From: Chitinibacter tainanensis DSM 15459
GTDB taxonomy: Bacteria; Pseudomonadota; Gammaproteobacteria; Burkholderiales; Chitinibacteraceae
Direction of reading: 5' to 3'
Assembly: GCF_000429785.1 (NCBI RefSeq)
Contig: NZ_AUCN01000018.1
Coordinates: 214,936 to 278,935 of the forward strand
Length of the DNA stretch: 64,000 bases
A program made the translations under genes and the position numbers. The number at the start of each line of letters is the position of its first letter. Position 1 is the first letter of the stretch. The notes under the pieces were generated by a model that searched no databases, was not told the origin of the DNA, and saw nothing but the letters and a program-made list of their open reading frames with translations. Below, piece after piece: positions 52,683-61,294 of this stretch.

Positions 52683-53114
52683 TTAGCTGGGCTGCGCCAG
52701 CACCCGCGCTTGCAGCTCAATCGCACCGGCACGGGCAAAATGCAAACGGATTGGTAAGGCCGCCGCATCGGCGGCGGGAATATCCTGTAGCACCAAGCGC
52801 CAATCCGGCGCGAGCGAAGAAAACTGGCCTTGTGCCGGCACCAGCACTTCATTCACCACTTGCCAGTGCGGCGCCTCCTGCGGGCCCACTTGCTGTTGCA
52901 GAGCGATGTTCCCAGCCCAGCTGGCGCTCACCCCGAGCAAACGCTCTGGCAACTGACCCTGATTGCGCAAAGTTAGCAGTAAGCGCCCGGCGCTGGGTTG
53001 CTGCGCCAGCCGTTGTAGTAAGGGCGCGCCAATGCGTAAATCGCCCCAGCTGGCGGCTGGCACATGGCTACTGGCCAGCAGCAGCGCCAGCCCGAGTTGC
53101 ATTCCACGTTTCAT
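52683..53114 (-). CDS. PCuAC-like periplasmic protein lacking copper ligands
   Basis: 143 residues with a signal peptide (MKRGMQLGLALLLASS, cleavage near ASA). The body aligns with the PCu(A)C copper-chaperone fold: PSAGRLLLTLRNQGQLPERLLGVSASWAGNIALQQ and the C-terminal IRLHFARAGAIELQARV. The expected metal residues are replaced: the His of the ELHE-type strand is Gln (ALQQ), and the HLML-type segment reads DWRLVLQ. It therefore probably does not bind copper in the usual way. It starts 61 bases from the pepD stop and ends near the c-di-GMP protein, and is transcribed alone. Confidence 0.55.
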   Translation of the reverse strand: MKRGMQLGLALLLASSHVPAASWGDLRIGAPLLQRLAQQPSAGRLLLTLRNQGQLPERLLGVSASWAGNIALQQQVGPQEAPHWQVVNEVLVPAQGQFSSLAPDWRLVLQDIPAADAAALPIRLHFARAGAIELQARVLAQPS

Positions 53115-53175
53115 CGACGCACCTTGTATTTATTGCTACATGACAATGGCACAGATCGGGGCCAGCCCGCAAAGT

Positions 53176-54639
53176 TCAAGCCGCCAGCGGCACCGCTTGC
53201 AGCGCCGCGCAAAGCAATTGCCAGAAGCGCGCCACCGAAGCAATTTCCACGCGCTCATCCGGCGAATGCGCCCCACGGATGGTCGGACCAAACGACACCA
53301 TTTCCAGCGCCGGATAGGCCTTACCAATCAAGCCGCATTCCAGCCCGGCGTGTATCACCTTCACCGCAGCGTCTTCACCCAGCGTTTGCCGGTAAACGGC
53401 TTGCAGCAAGGCCAAGGCTGGCGATTCCGGATTAGGCGCCCAGCCCGGATAGCGCCCCTCGGCTTCGCACTGAATACTGGCCAGCCGCGCCTGCGCTTCG
53501 ATACTGGCTTGCAGTTCATCCAAGCCCGGATCGGTGAGCGAGCGCAGCATCAACACGGCTTCAAAGCGGCGGGCATCAATGCGCACTACGCCGAGGTTAT
53601 TCGAGGTTTCCACCACATTCTCGATATGCGGGCTCCAGCGGCGCACGCCATGCGGCAAGGCCAGCAACATATCGGTAACCAAGCGGGTTTCCGCGGTATT
53701 CAGCGCATGCAATTCATGCGCGGCCGTCACGGGCTGCACTGCCAATTGCATATGCGGCTCAACACCGGCATAGGCCGCTTGCAAGGTAGTTTGGTGCGCG
53801 GCAATCAGGCCGGCAAAATGCCCGGCATCACAGGCAGGCAGCGCCACGCGGGCGAAGGCTTCGCGGGGTAAGGCATTACGCAAAGTACCGCCACGCAATT
53901 CCACAATGCGTAAATCAAAGCGGGGTATCGCCTCAGAGAGCACGCCAGCCAATAGTTTGATGGCATTACCCCGCTCCAGATGGATATCAACCCCAGAGTG
54001 CCCACCCAACAAACCAGTGAGCGCCACATCAAACAGCAGATAGCCGGCCGGCATACTGGCGCACGAGAGCGAGCGCGATAATGTCAGATCCACGCCACCG
54101 GCACAGCCGATGTAGATCTCGCCCCAATCTTCGGTATCAAGATTGAATAGATACTGGCCTTGCAACAGGCCGCCCTGCAGGCCCTTGGCCCCGGTCATGC
54201 CGGCTTCTTCATCAATGGTCAGCAGCACTTCCAGCGGCCCATGCTCAATATCACGCGCTTCCAAGAGCGCCAAAGCGGCCGCAACGCCCATGCCATTGTC
54301 GGCGCCCAGCGTAGTACCGTCGGCCTTAACCCAATCGCCCTCAATACGCGGGCGGATCGGATCGCGCAGAAAATCATGCGCAGTGGCTTCGTTCTTTTGC
54401 GCCACCATATCCAAATGGCCTTGCAGCACCACACCCACCCGGTTTTCCCAGCCGGGGCTGGCGGGCTTACGGATAATCAGATTACCCACCTGATCCAGCT
54501 CATGCGCGAGCCCTTGCTCGCTGGCCCACTCTTGCAAATGCTGACGCAAGGCGGCTTCATGTTTAGATGGGCGGGGAAACCGACACAGGCGGGCGAAATG
54601 TTGCCAAACGGGCTGGGGGCTGAGCTGTTCAATCGACAT
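53176..54639 (-). CDS. pepD: aminoacyl-histidine dipeptidase (cytosol nonspecific dipeptidase)
   Basis: About 487 residues. M20 family PepD: QPVWQHFARLCRFPRPSKHEAALRQHL at the start, LQGHLDMVAQKNEATAHDF (metal His/Asp), LGADNGMGVAAALALLEARDIEHGPLEVLLTIDEEAGMTGAKGLQ with the bridging Asp and the catalytic Glu pair. The C-terminal region has VIHAGLECGLIGKAYP. It hydrolyses dipeptides such as Xaa-His in the cytoplasm. An ATG at 54639 is preferred, though a GTG three codons earlier is in frame. Confidence 0.94.
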   Translation of the reverse strand: MSIEQLSPQPVWQHFARLCRFPRPSKHEAALRQHLQEWASEQGLAHELDQVGNLIIRKPASPGWENRVGVVLQGHLDMVAQKNEATAHDFLRDPIRPRIEGDWVKADGTTLGADNGMGVAAALALLEARDIEHGPLEVLLTIDEEAGMTGAKGLQGGLLQGQYLFNLDTEDWGEIYIGCAGGVDLTLSRSLSCASMPAGYLLFDVALTGLLGGHSGVDIHLERGNAIKLLAGVLSEAIPRFDLRIVELRGGTLRNALPREAFARVALPACDAGHFAGLIAAHQTTLQAAYAGVEPHMQLAVQPVTAAHELHALNTAETRLVTDMLLALPHGVRRWSPHIENVVETSNNLGVVRIDARRFEAVLMLRSLTDPGLDELQASIEAQARLASIQCEAEGRYPGWAPNPESPALALLQAVYRQTLGEDAAVKVIHAGLECGLIGKAYPALEMVSFGPTIRGAHSPDERVEIASVARFWQLLCAALQAVPLAA

Positions 54640-54830
54640 GCAGGACACTCAAACGTAGCTAAATGACGTAGTTATTAACCGGTGGCCTAGCATAACACTA
54701 CAGCCAAGGAAAGCCCATGCAGGGATTTACTGATGCGGTTTTTCGCCATAAACCTTGGGCTAAAGCAAATCAAACGTCACATGAAACGCTTAGGATTTAG
54801 GCATTCCCCACCGCCAGCCGAGTTACGATC

Positions 54831-55535
54831 ATGACTAAAAATCCGCCCCCTCTGCAGCAAAACCCGTATTACGAAGGCGTGCCGACTTACATGACCGAGG
54901 TCTATGACTGGGCCTATGTCGACCCCAACTGGGTACGGGCGCTGGATCGCAATCTGGTGGTGAAAACCTTGCTGTTTTTAAACGATCAGCGCCTGATGCG
55001 CCGGTATCTGGCCCAGCTGCAGCCCGGCCAGCGCGTGTGGCAATTGGCCCACGTCTATGGCGATCTGGTGCAACGTGCGGCGGAAAAAGTGGGCCCGCAT
55101 GGCGAATTCGTCCTGACTGATGTCACCCCGATTCAAATCGAACACGGCAGCCGCAAACTCAAAGACATGCCGTGGGCCAAAGTTATCCGCAGCGATGCGG
55201 CCGACTATCAGCCCGAAGGCCGCTTTGATGTGATTTGCAGCTTTTTCCTGCTGCATGAAGTGCCCGAGCAGAAAAAGCGCGAAATCGTCGAGCACATGCT
55301 GGCGCAGCTACCCGACGATGGCAAACTGGTGTTTGTTGATTACCACAACCCTGCCCGCTGGCAGCCGATTCGCTATATTCTCAAGCTGGTGAACCACTAT
55401 CTGGAGCCTTTTGCCAATGCGCTGTGGCAGCATGAGATTAGCCATTATGCCAAACAGCCTGAGCGCTACCACTGGGAGAAAGAAACGATCTTTGGTGGGG
55501 TATATCAATGTGTGATTGTCACTAAAAAGCGCTAA
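54831..55535 (+). CDS. RquA-like methyltransferase, possible rhodoquinone biosynthesis protein
   Basis: 234 residues, related to class I methyltransferases. It has the RquA-type N-terminus VPTYMTEVYDWAYVDPNWVRALDR and, in place of the usual DxGxGxG motif I, the sequence VWQLAHVYGDLVQRAAEKVG. The later VLTDVTPIQIEHGSRKL, VICSFFLLHEVPEQKKREIV and LVFVDYHNPARW are consistent. RquA converts ubiquinone to rhodoquinone, a low-potential quinone used in anaerobic fumarate respiration. Family assignment is by pattern only. A UbiH-like gene lies at 45734. Monocistronic and followed by a strong terminator. Confidence 0.6.
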   Translation: MTKNPPPLQQNPYYEGVPTYMTEVYDWAYVDPNWVRALDRNLVVKTLLFLNDQRLMRRYLAQLQPGQRVWQLAHVYGDLVQRAAEKVGPHGEFVLTDVTPIQIEHGSRKLKDMPWAKVIRSDAADYQPEGRFDVICSFFLLHEVPEQKKREIVEHMLAQLPDDGKLVFVDYHNPARWQPIRYILKLVNHYLEPFANALWQHEISHYAKQPERYHWEKETIFGGVYQCVIVTKKR

Positions 55536-55541
55536 TGACCA

Positions 55542-55556
55542 TACCCAGGTGGGGTA
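55542..55556. repeat. TACCC-N5-GGGTA inverted repeat
   Basis: TACCC-AGGTG-GGGTA just after the RquA-like gene. The same arrangement is at 63420-63434, and a TACCC-N4-GGGTA at 30749. Possibly a dispersed element of this genome. Confidence 0.4.
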
Positions 55557-55593
55557 ATATCGCCCAGCCACTAAAATTTTTGCCAGCAGACTG

Positions 55594-55621
55594 AAAAGCC
55601 ACCGCACTGCGGTGGCTTTTT
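55594..55621. terminator. bidirectional terminator between convergent genes
   Basis: AAAAGCCACCGC / GCGGTGGCTTTTT, a 9-bp GC stem with A/T flanks on both sides and a 3-base loop. It serves the RquA-like gene on the plus strand and may serve the CorC gene on the minus strand. Confidence 0.88.
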
Positions 55622-55665
55622 GTTTGGGCCGTGATTGCCAGTGCCGCTAGCTGGGCGCTTAAGCG

Positions 55666-56985
55666 TTAGCCATCGGCATCCAGCACGTCATCGACAGCGG
55701 TATGCGGTATGACCTTCACCATCACAATGCGCGGGCCATTCATTTTCTTGATCACCACATCAAAGCCGGCAAACTCGATGCGCTCACCCTCGGCCGGAAT
55801 ATCGCCGAGCTTCCATTGCACCAGCCCACCTACGGTTTCAGCCTCTGGATGATCAATATCCATCCCCAAGGCGCGGCCGAGTGAAAACAGCGGCAAACTA
55901 CCTTTACCGAGTAATGAGCCATCATCTTGCTGCATCCAGTCGTTACGGCTTTGGCGGAATTCATCGCGGATCTCGCCTACCAGCGCCCCCAAAAGATTAT
56001 CCAGCGTGAGAAAGCCCAGCGGTGTTTCATCGTCATACGCGGCCACGGCAAAATGCGGCGCGCCAGCGCGAAAGCGGCGAAATAACTCGCTCAGTGGCAA
56101 ATCGGGGCTAACGAGCTCGACCGGGCGAATATACTCGGTGAGGTCAACGACCTCCTGATCGCGCAATTCGGCCAGAAACAGATTTTTCAGGTGAATCACC
56201 CCCAAAACTTGCCCATCCTCATCGACGTAGGGATAGCGGCTAAAGCGCTGCTCGGCAATCGTTTGCAGGTTTTCAGCCAACGTGCGGTCGGCATGCAGCA
56301 CCGCGGCTTCATGAAAGGGCCGCATGAGATCGGCAACTTTGAGCTTACTGAAATCCAGCGACTGTGCCATCACATTCCACTCTTGCGGGGTGTTGGCATC
56401 GCTATCTTGATTGGCGCGAATAATCAGTTTGAGTTCATCGGCCGAGTAATGCACATCGTGCCCGCCGGCATTGCCCAAACCAACTACACGCAACACCCAG
56501 TTGGCGCTGCGATTGAGCAGCCAGATGGCTGGATACATCAGCCAGTAAAACACATACAGCGGCGTCGCCGTCCACAGCGAGACGGCCTCGGGCAGGCGGA
56601 TAGCCATCGATTTCGGAGCGAGCTCGCCGACCACAATGTGCAGAAAGGAAATCAGCGTAAAGGCAAAAACAAACGAGGTAGTGTGCAGCAGCACCGGATT
56701 ATCGATCCCCAACAGGGTAAACACGGGGGCCACCAAGCCGGCAAACGCCGGTTCGCCCACCCAGCCCAAGCCCAGCGAAGCGAGGGTAATGCCGAGCTGA
56801 CAGGCTGATAAATACGCATCCAGCTGGCTATGCACTTTCAGCAGAATCTGCCCCTGCCAGCCCTGGCGGGCCATGCTCTGCACCTTGGTTTGGCGCAATT
56901 TCACCAAGCCGAATTCGGCCGCCACAAAAAAACCATTCAGCAGCACCAAAAACAGGGCCAGCAAGGTCAATAAAAAATTATCCAT
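55666..56985 (-). CDS. CNNM/CorC-family transmembrane protein (hemolysin-like)
   Basis: 439 residues. N-terminal CNNM/DUF21 membrane domain with about four segments (FLLTLLALFLVLLNGFFVAAEFGLVKLR and ACQLGITLASLGLGWVGEPAFA), a tandem CBS pair in the middle (MRPFHEAAVLHADRTLAENLQTIAEQRFSRYPYVDEDGQVLGVIHLKN and a second copy ending PLGFLTLDNLLGALVGEI) and a C-terminal CorC/HlyC domain (EAETVGGLVQWKLGDIPAEGERIEFAGFDVVI). Linked to magnesium or cobalt efflux. Start at 56985 is preferred because earlier codons lack family similarity. Confidence 0.9.
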   Translation of the reverse strand: MDNFLLTLLALFLVLLNGFFVAAEFGLVKLRQTKVQSMARQGWQGQILLKVHSQLDAYLSACQLGITLASLGLGWVGEPAFAGLVAPVFTLLGIDNPVLLHTTSFVFAFTLISFLHIVVGELAPKSMAIRLPEAVSLWTATPLYVFYWLMYPAIWLLNRSANWVLRVVGLGNAGGHDVHYSADELKLIIRANQDSDANTPQEWNVMAQSLDFSKLKVADLMRPFHEAAVLHADRTLAENLQTIAEQRFSRYPYVDEDGQVLGVIHLKNLFLAELRDQEVVDLTEYIRPVELVSPDLPLSELFRRFRAGAPHFAVAAYDDETPLGFLTLDNLLGALVGEIRDEFRQSRNDWMQQDDGSLLGKGSLPLFSLGRALGMDIDHPEAETVGGLVQWKLGDIPAEGERIEFAGFDVVIKKMNGPRIVMVKVIPHTAVDDVLDADG

Positions 56986-57411
56986 ACTCGGGCGATCGCG
57001 CCGCCCTGCACTCCTTGATTGCGATATCCCCATGATATTGGACGGCTGGCGGTGGCGACAAGCAAAAATCGGCTCTGCGACCCTGATCCGCCGCGCCAAA
57101 GCGGCAACGCTGCTGAAGATCAAGGTTGTTACACACGCATGCCCCTGCGTGCTTGGCACCCAACTCAGCAAGCCACAGCGCCGCCCTAGTACTCAGTTAA
57201 GCGCCTCAGGGCTATGAATTAGCCCAAGATTTAGCCTCAGCTTTGGGGCGTCAAGTCGGAATATCCGCAGATACACCACCAGGTATCAGCACCAAGGCTA
57301 TTAAATACATAGCCTTAGCGAACATACCCCCAATCCAAGCCCTGGCAACAGCTCAATTGCGCTCTTGTTCACACTGTGGCCAATCTAGCCCCTCCAACCG
57401 ACCCACGGTCT
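56986..57411. other. gene-free region upstream of the CorC and M48 genes
   Basis: About 430 bases between divergent genes. A GGGCTA / TAGCCC inverted repeat (57209-57225, 5-base spacer) and a CATACCCCC at 57325 are the only features seen. No convincing small gene on either strand. Confidence 0.5.
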
Positions 57412-57440
57412 TTGACACCTTGCTGACACACACCTAAAAT
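57412..57440 (+). promoter_or_regulatory. strong sigma-70 promoter of the M48 gene
   Basis: TTGACA (57412-57417) and TAAAAT (57435-57440) with a 17-base spacer: perfect -35 and five of six in the -10. Expected start near 57447, 25 bases before the ATG at 57472. This is the clearest sigma-70 promoter in the window. Confidence 0.75.
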
Positions 57441-57471
57441 TGCCTGCTTTCTACCAAACAGAGTTGTAATC

Positions 57472-58224
57472 ATGAAACTGCGCACTGTATTGCTCGCGGG
57501 TCTGCTGGGCCTGGCCTTGTCTCCAGCCCACGCTTTTGATCTGAACAAAGCCCTGAAAGTGGGCACACAAGCCCTGCAAGCGGCGACATTGAGCGATGCC
57601 GATGTGAAATCACTGGCCGATCAAGCCTGCACGCAAAGTGATGCCGAAGAGAAAATCGCCGGCCCGAAAGACAAATACAGCAAGCGTCTGGACAATATTG
57701 CCAAAAAACTCGGCAATGAAATCAACGGCCAGCCGGTGAACTACAAGGTGTACATCACTCCCGATGTCAACGCTTGGGCGATGGCCAATGGCTGCATCCG
57801 CGTGTACAGCGGCCTGATGGATTTGATGACCGATGACGAGATCATCGGCGTACTGGGCCATGAAATGGGCCACGTGGCTCTGGGCCATAGCCGCAAAGCC
57901 ATGCAAACGGCCTACACCGTTTCGGCGGCCAAATCAGCAGTGGGCGAATACGGCGGCACCACCGGCGCTGCGCTGAGCGGCTCAACCTTGGGCAAATTCA
58001 CTGAAGCACTGATCAATGCGCAATTCTCACAATCGCAAGAGCTGGATGCCGATAACTTCTCGTTTGATTTGCTGACCCAGAAGAAACTCAAGCGCGAGGC
58101 TCTGGCCAGCGCCTTCCAAAAACTGGCCGATCTGGGCGGTGGCGATCACAGCATGCTGGATTCGCACCCTGCCTCGGCTGATCGGGTCAAAAATATCCAG
58201 ACCCGCATCGCCAATAATAAATAA
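57472..58224 (+). CDS. M48-family metalloprotease, LoiP/YggG-like
   Basis: 250 residues with signal peptide (MKLRTVLLAGLLGLALSPAHA). Zinc motif HEMGH at 130-134 (VLGHEMGHVALGHSRKAM) and the third ligand region SQELDADNFSFDLL. The sequence GNEINGQPVNYKVYITPDVNAWAMANGCIRVYSGLMDLM is typical of YggG/LoiP outer-membrane-associated proteases. No lipobox cysteine is seen. A strong promoter upstream suggests good constitutive expression. Paralogue of the M48 gene at 43314. Confidence 0.9.
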   Translation: MKLRTVLLAGLLGLALSPAHAFDLNKALKVGTQALQAATLSDADVKSLADQACTQSDAEEKIAGPKDKYSKRLDNIAKKLGNEINGQPVNYKVYITPDVNAWAMANGCIRVYSGLMDLMTDDEIIGVLGHEMGHVALGHSRKAMQTAYTVSAAKSAVGEYGGTTGAALSGSTLGKFTEALINAQFSQSQELDADNFSFDLLTQKKLKREALASAFQKLADLGGGDHSMLDSHPASADRVKNIQTRIANNK

Positions 58225-58264
58225 ACTAGTAAATAAGCTAGGCTGGGTGCTGTGGCGTTGGCCC

Positions 58265-58300
58265 AATAAAAAACGGACGGTTTACCGTCCGTTTTTTATT
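58265..58300. terminator. bidirectional intrinsic terminator
   Basis: A 16-bp perfect stem AATAAAAAACGGACGG / CCGTCCGTTTTTTATT with a TTTA loop, ending in T-runs on both strands. It serves the M48 gene and the convergent solute-binding-protein gene at 58348. Confidence 0.95.
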
Positions 58301-58347
58301 GCTGCTGCGCTGCAAAACCGCGACTAAGTCAGCAGGCTTCTATTTAA

Positions 58348-59079
58348 CTAATTGCTACTCTTATCCCGCTGCTTGGCCCACTTTTCAAAGGCCTGATACA
58401 GTTTTTGCCGCGTGGCCTCATCGATACTGCCCTTGCGAAAACCGACATGCACCGGGTCTTTGATCAGCGGCGTTGGCAAGATCATAAACGGGCTGGGTGC
58501 GCGGCTCAGCTCGGGGTCATCGGCCATGACCCGAGGCAATTCGGTTTGGGCATTGGCATAAAATGCCGCATCGATCCGCCCAGCCAGCAGATTGCGCAAC
58601 CGCGCCGCATGCGACTGATCGCGGATGGTGCTGATCTGGCCTTGTTTGATGGCTTGGTCAACTTCCGTCCCAAAACTCACGCCAATCAAGGCGCCGACCC
58701 GTTTACCGCTTAAATCGCTAAGCTGGCTGTAGCTGAGGGGCTTTTGCTTGAGCACCACAATATCAACTCGGCTATCAAACACCACCGGTGAATAATCAAA
58801 AATCGCAGCCCGTTCCTGATTGTAGGTCAGCCCGATAATCCCACCCTGCCCCTGCTCGGCCAGTTTATACACGCGATTCCATGGCTGCATTTCATAGCGG
58901 ATCTGGATGCCGGTTTCTTTTTGCACAAACTCAAATGCATCTAGAACCAGCCCTTTGGGCTTGCCGTTTTCCATCCAGCTCAGGGGCCGGTAATTATCGG
59001 AAGCGAAGATCGTCACTTCAGCTGCCCACAACTGGCTACTTAAGCACAGCGAACCAATGGCAAATAGCAGCCTACGCAT
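58348..59079 (-). CDS. periplasmic solute-binding protein, family 3
   Basis: 243 residues. Signal peptide (LLFAIGSLCLSSQLWA). The mature domain is SBP_bac_3: VTIFASDNYRPLSWMENGKPKGLVLDAFEFVQKETGI, then a shortened LTYNQERAAIFDYSPVVF and second lobe DLSGKRVGALIGVSFGTEVDQAIKQG. No permease or ATPase is adjacent, so it could be a stand-alone sensor-type binding protein. Ligand unknown. Confidence 0.82.
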   Translation of the reverse strand: MRRLLFAIGSLCLSSQLWAAEVTIFASDNYRPLSWMENGKPKGLVLDAFEFVQKETGIQIRYEMQPWNRVYKLAEQGQGGIIGLTYNQERAAIFDYSPVVFDSRVDIVVLKQKPLSYSQLSDLSGKRVGALIGVSFGTEVDQAIKQGQISTIRDQSHAARLRNLLAGRIDAAFYANAQTELPRVMADDPELSRAPSPFMILPTPLIKDPVHVGFRKGSIDEATRQKLYQAFEKWAKQRDKSSN

Positions 59080-59273
59080 GGCTGACTCCTTACAAGGCGC
59101 AGGAATATATCCCAGCTTAGGCAGGCAAGCGATCCTCTGCGCACCGCAAATGACTAACGGTGGCGTAGATCAAGCACTGCAATGCAAACTGGGCAGACAA
59201 ATTGACTATACGCCACGACGTATTGCTCGCCAAGCCTGATCAATTTTACCCTACAGAAAGATACCCAAGAAAA

Positions 59274-59654
59274 TCAGGGGCGATCCAGCGCGTATTCCAC
59301 GAGGGTTTCCAGTGAAACGAGCTCGAGGATCGCTTCATCGGTGGCGGCCAGATAAATCGGGGGTGCTACGCCTTGTTGCAGCGCCTCGACCCAACGCCGT
59401 GCGCATAAACACCAACGATCACCTGCTTGCAGACCGGGAAAACCCCATTCTGGCCGTGGGGTGAGCAGATCGTTGCCCATGCGCGCGGAAAAAACGAGAA
59501 ACTCGGCACTCATCTGGGCGCAAACGATATGCTGACCGCCGTCGTGCGCGCTGCCGCGACAACAGCCATCGCGAAAGTACCCCGTTAAGGGGCTGAAACT
59601 ACATGGCAGCAAAGGCTGGCCAAGAACATTTAAGCTTTGCTCAGGTTGGCTCAT
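59274..59654 (-). CDS. DUF2237 family protein
   Basis: 126 residues. LNVLGQPLLPCSFSPLTGYFRDGCCRGSAHDGGQHIVCAQM, DLLTPRPEWGFPGLQAGDRWCLCARRWVEALQQGVAPPIYLAATDEAIL are the DUF2237 pattern, rich in cysteines. Function unknown. It might bind a metal, as several conserved Cys and His are present. ATG 59654 follows GGAGCGAGCG, and the gene overlaps the MBL gene by 14 bases. Confidence 0.85.
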   Translation of the reverse strand: MSQPEQSLNVLGQPLLPCSFSPLTGYFRDGCCRGSAHDGGQHIVCAQMSAEFLVFSARMGNDLLTPRPEWGFPGLQAGDRWCLCARRWVEALQQGVAPPIYLAATDEAILELVSLETLVEYALDRP

Positions 59655-60450
59655 CGCTCGCTCCATTAATCTGCAATTTCAGGCCGTCGTAGCCAACCGA
59701 CATCCCAGCTGGCAAGCGTGCACTCAGGGCATGATATTCCAGCTCATGCGTCATATGGATCATCACGGTATGCTTGGCCCCAATTCGCGTGGCCAGCGCG
59801 ATGGCCTCTTCCACCGATAAATGCGTGGGGTGCGGCTTGTCGCGCAGGCAATCCAGTAATAAGAGCTCTAGGCCCTGCAGGCGCTGCAGACTCTCTGCGC
59901 TGATCGCCGAAACGTCGGTGAGATAAGCCACGCCACCCAGCCGCCAGCCTAAAATGGGCCATTTCCCATGCAAGATGGGGATCGGTTCTAGCCAGACGCC
60001 ACCATGTTGCAGCGGCTCCGACTCGATTTCGTGCAGGGTGAGTACCGGCTTATCCCAAAAATCATTGGGCTGCAGCAAGGTATAGGGAAAACGCTCGCGC
60101 AAATGCGTGGCCATCAGGCGGTTGGCATACACCGGCAAGGCCGCTTTTTGCAGCCAGCAAAAAGCGCGTAAGTCATCAATCCCATTTAAATGATCTGCAT
60201 GCGGATGGGTGTAAAGCACGGCATCCACATGCAAAATCTGTTCGCGCAACACTTGCTGGCGTAAATCCGGGCCGGTATCGATTAGAAATGTCTGCCCACC
60301 GGCGCGCAGCAGGGCCGAGGCACGGGTGCGAACATTGCGTGGATCACTGGACGTGCACGTTGGGCAGGCGCAGCCGAGCGCCGGCGAACCACCACTGGAA
60401 CCCACCCCCAGCAGCAAGACATCTACCGGCCCTGCCCAGCGCGTACTCAT
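59641..60450 (-). CDS. MBL-fold metallohydrolase, PhnP-like
   Basis: 269 residues. The metal-binding motif THPHADHLNGIDDLRAF (HxHxDH) occurs near residue 80, with DVSAISAE and ILHGKWPILGWRL later and a closing MIHMTHELEYH. N-terminal GSSGGSPALGCACPTCTSSDPRN has CxCxxC-like cysteines as in PhnP-related proteins. Family members are phosphodiesterases acting on cyclic nucleotide-type substrates. Coupled to tatD (ATGA). Confidence 0.88.
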   Translation of the reverse strand: MSTRWAGPVDVLLLGVGSSGGSPALGCACPTCTSSDPRNVRTRASALLRAGGQTFLIDTGPDLRQQVLREQILHVDAVLYTHPHADHLNGIDDLRAFCWLQKAALPVYANRLMATHLRERFPYTLLQPNDFWDKPVLTLHEIESEPLQHGGVWLEPIPILHGKWPILGWRLGGVAYLTDVSAISAESLQRLQGLELLLLDCLRDKPHPTHLSVEEAIALATRIGAKHTVMIHMTHELEYHALSARLPAGMSVGYDGLKLQINGASDEPT

Positions 60451-61220
60451 GGCTGGGCGCGGCTAAACAGCTGAAAGAAATTACGCGTGGTGGCCTCGGC
60501 CACCGCCGTCAGCGGTACTTCTTTCAGATCGGCAATATGCTCGGCCACATGGCGCACCCAGGCGGGTTGATTCATTTTGCCGCGATGCGGCATCGGGGCG
60601 AGATACGGCGAATCGGTTTCGATCAATAAGCGCTCCAGCGGCATGAGCCGGGCCAGCTCTTTGAGCTCCAGCGCTTTTTTAAAGGTAACGATCCCAGAGA
60701 GCGAAATATAAAAGCCCAGCTCCATCGCCGCCTGCGCGACTTCCCAGCTTTCGGTAAAGCAGTGCATCACGCCGCCAACCTCATCGGCGCCTTCTTCACG
60801 CAAAATGCGGATTGTGTCTTCACTGGCAGCACGGGTATGAATAATTAGCGGCAACTTGGCCGCCTTGGCCGCGCGGATATGGGTGCGAAAGCGTTCGCGC
60901 TGCCATTCCAGATCACCGCTTAAGCGGAAATAATCGAGGCCGGTTTCACCAATCGCGATCACTTTCGGGTGCTGCGCCAACTCAACTAATTGGGCAACGC
61001 TAGGCTCAGGGGTATCTTCATAATCGGGATGCACCCCAACCGAGGCAAACAGATTGGGTTGGCTCTCGGCGAGCGCCAATACACTCGGTAGCTCAGGTAA
61101 ATTCACCGCCACGCAGAGCGCATGGCTAACCTGATTGACTTGCATTTGCTGCAGCAAAGCCGGCAGATCAGCCGCCAGCTCAGGAAAATTAATATGGCAA
61201 TGGGAATCAACAAACTGCAT
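60447..61220 (-). CDS. tatD: TatD-family deoxyribonuclease/hydrolase
   Basis: 257 residues. TatD landmarks: MQFVDSHCHINF with the first HxH, IAIGETGLDYFR with the metal Glu, LPLIIHTRAASEDTIRILR, VGGVMHCFTESWEVAQAA and ETDSPYLAPMPHRGKMNQPAWVRHVAEHIADLK. It acts as a metal-dependent 3'-5' exonuclease/hydrolase. The start at 61220 gives the usual MQFVDSHCH, and a longer in-frame start upstream has no advantage. Part of the tmk-holB-pilZ-tatD minus-strand series. Confidence 0.93.
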   Translation of the reverse strand: MQFVDSHCHINFPELAADLPALLQQMQVNQVSHALCVAVNLPELPSVLALAESQPNLFASVGVHPDYEDTPEPSVAQLVELAQHPKVIAIGETGLDYFRLSGDLEWQRERFRTHIRAAKAAKLPLIIHTRAASEDTIRILREEGADEVGGVMHCFTESWEVAQAAMELGFYISLSGIVTFKKALELKELARLMPLERLLIETDSPYLAPMPHRGKMNQPAWVRHVAEHIADLKEVPLTAVAEATTRNFFQLFSRAQP

Positions 61221-61238
61221 AGCGGGATACTCAAGCAA

Positions 61239-61264
61239 CAAAAAGCCGCATCAACGATGCGGCT
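61239..61264 (-). terminator. intrinsic terminator between pilZ and tatD
   Basis: Minus-strand stem GCCGCATC / GATGCGGC (8 bp, 3-base loop) followed by TTTTTGTTG. It lies just downstream of pilZ, so pilZ and tatD may be partly separated. Confidence 0.75.
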
Positions 61265-61294
61265 GCTAACAATACCATAGTTTTCTAGTCGGGA

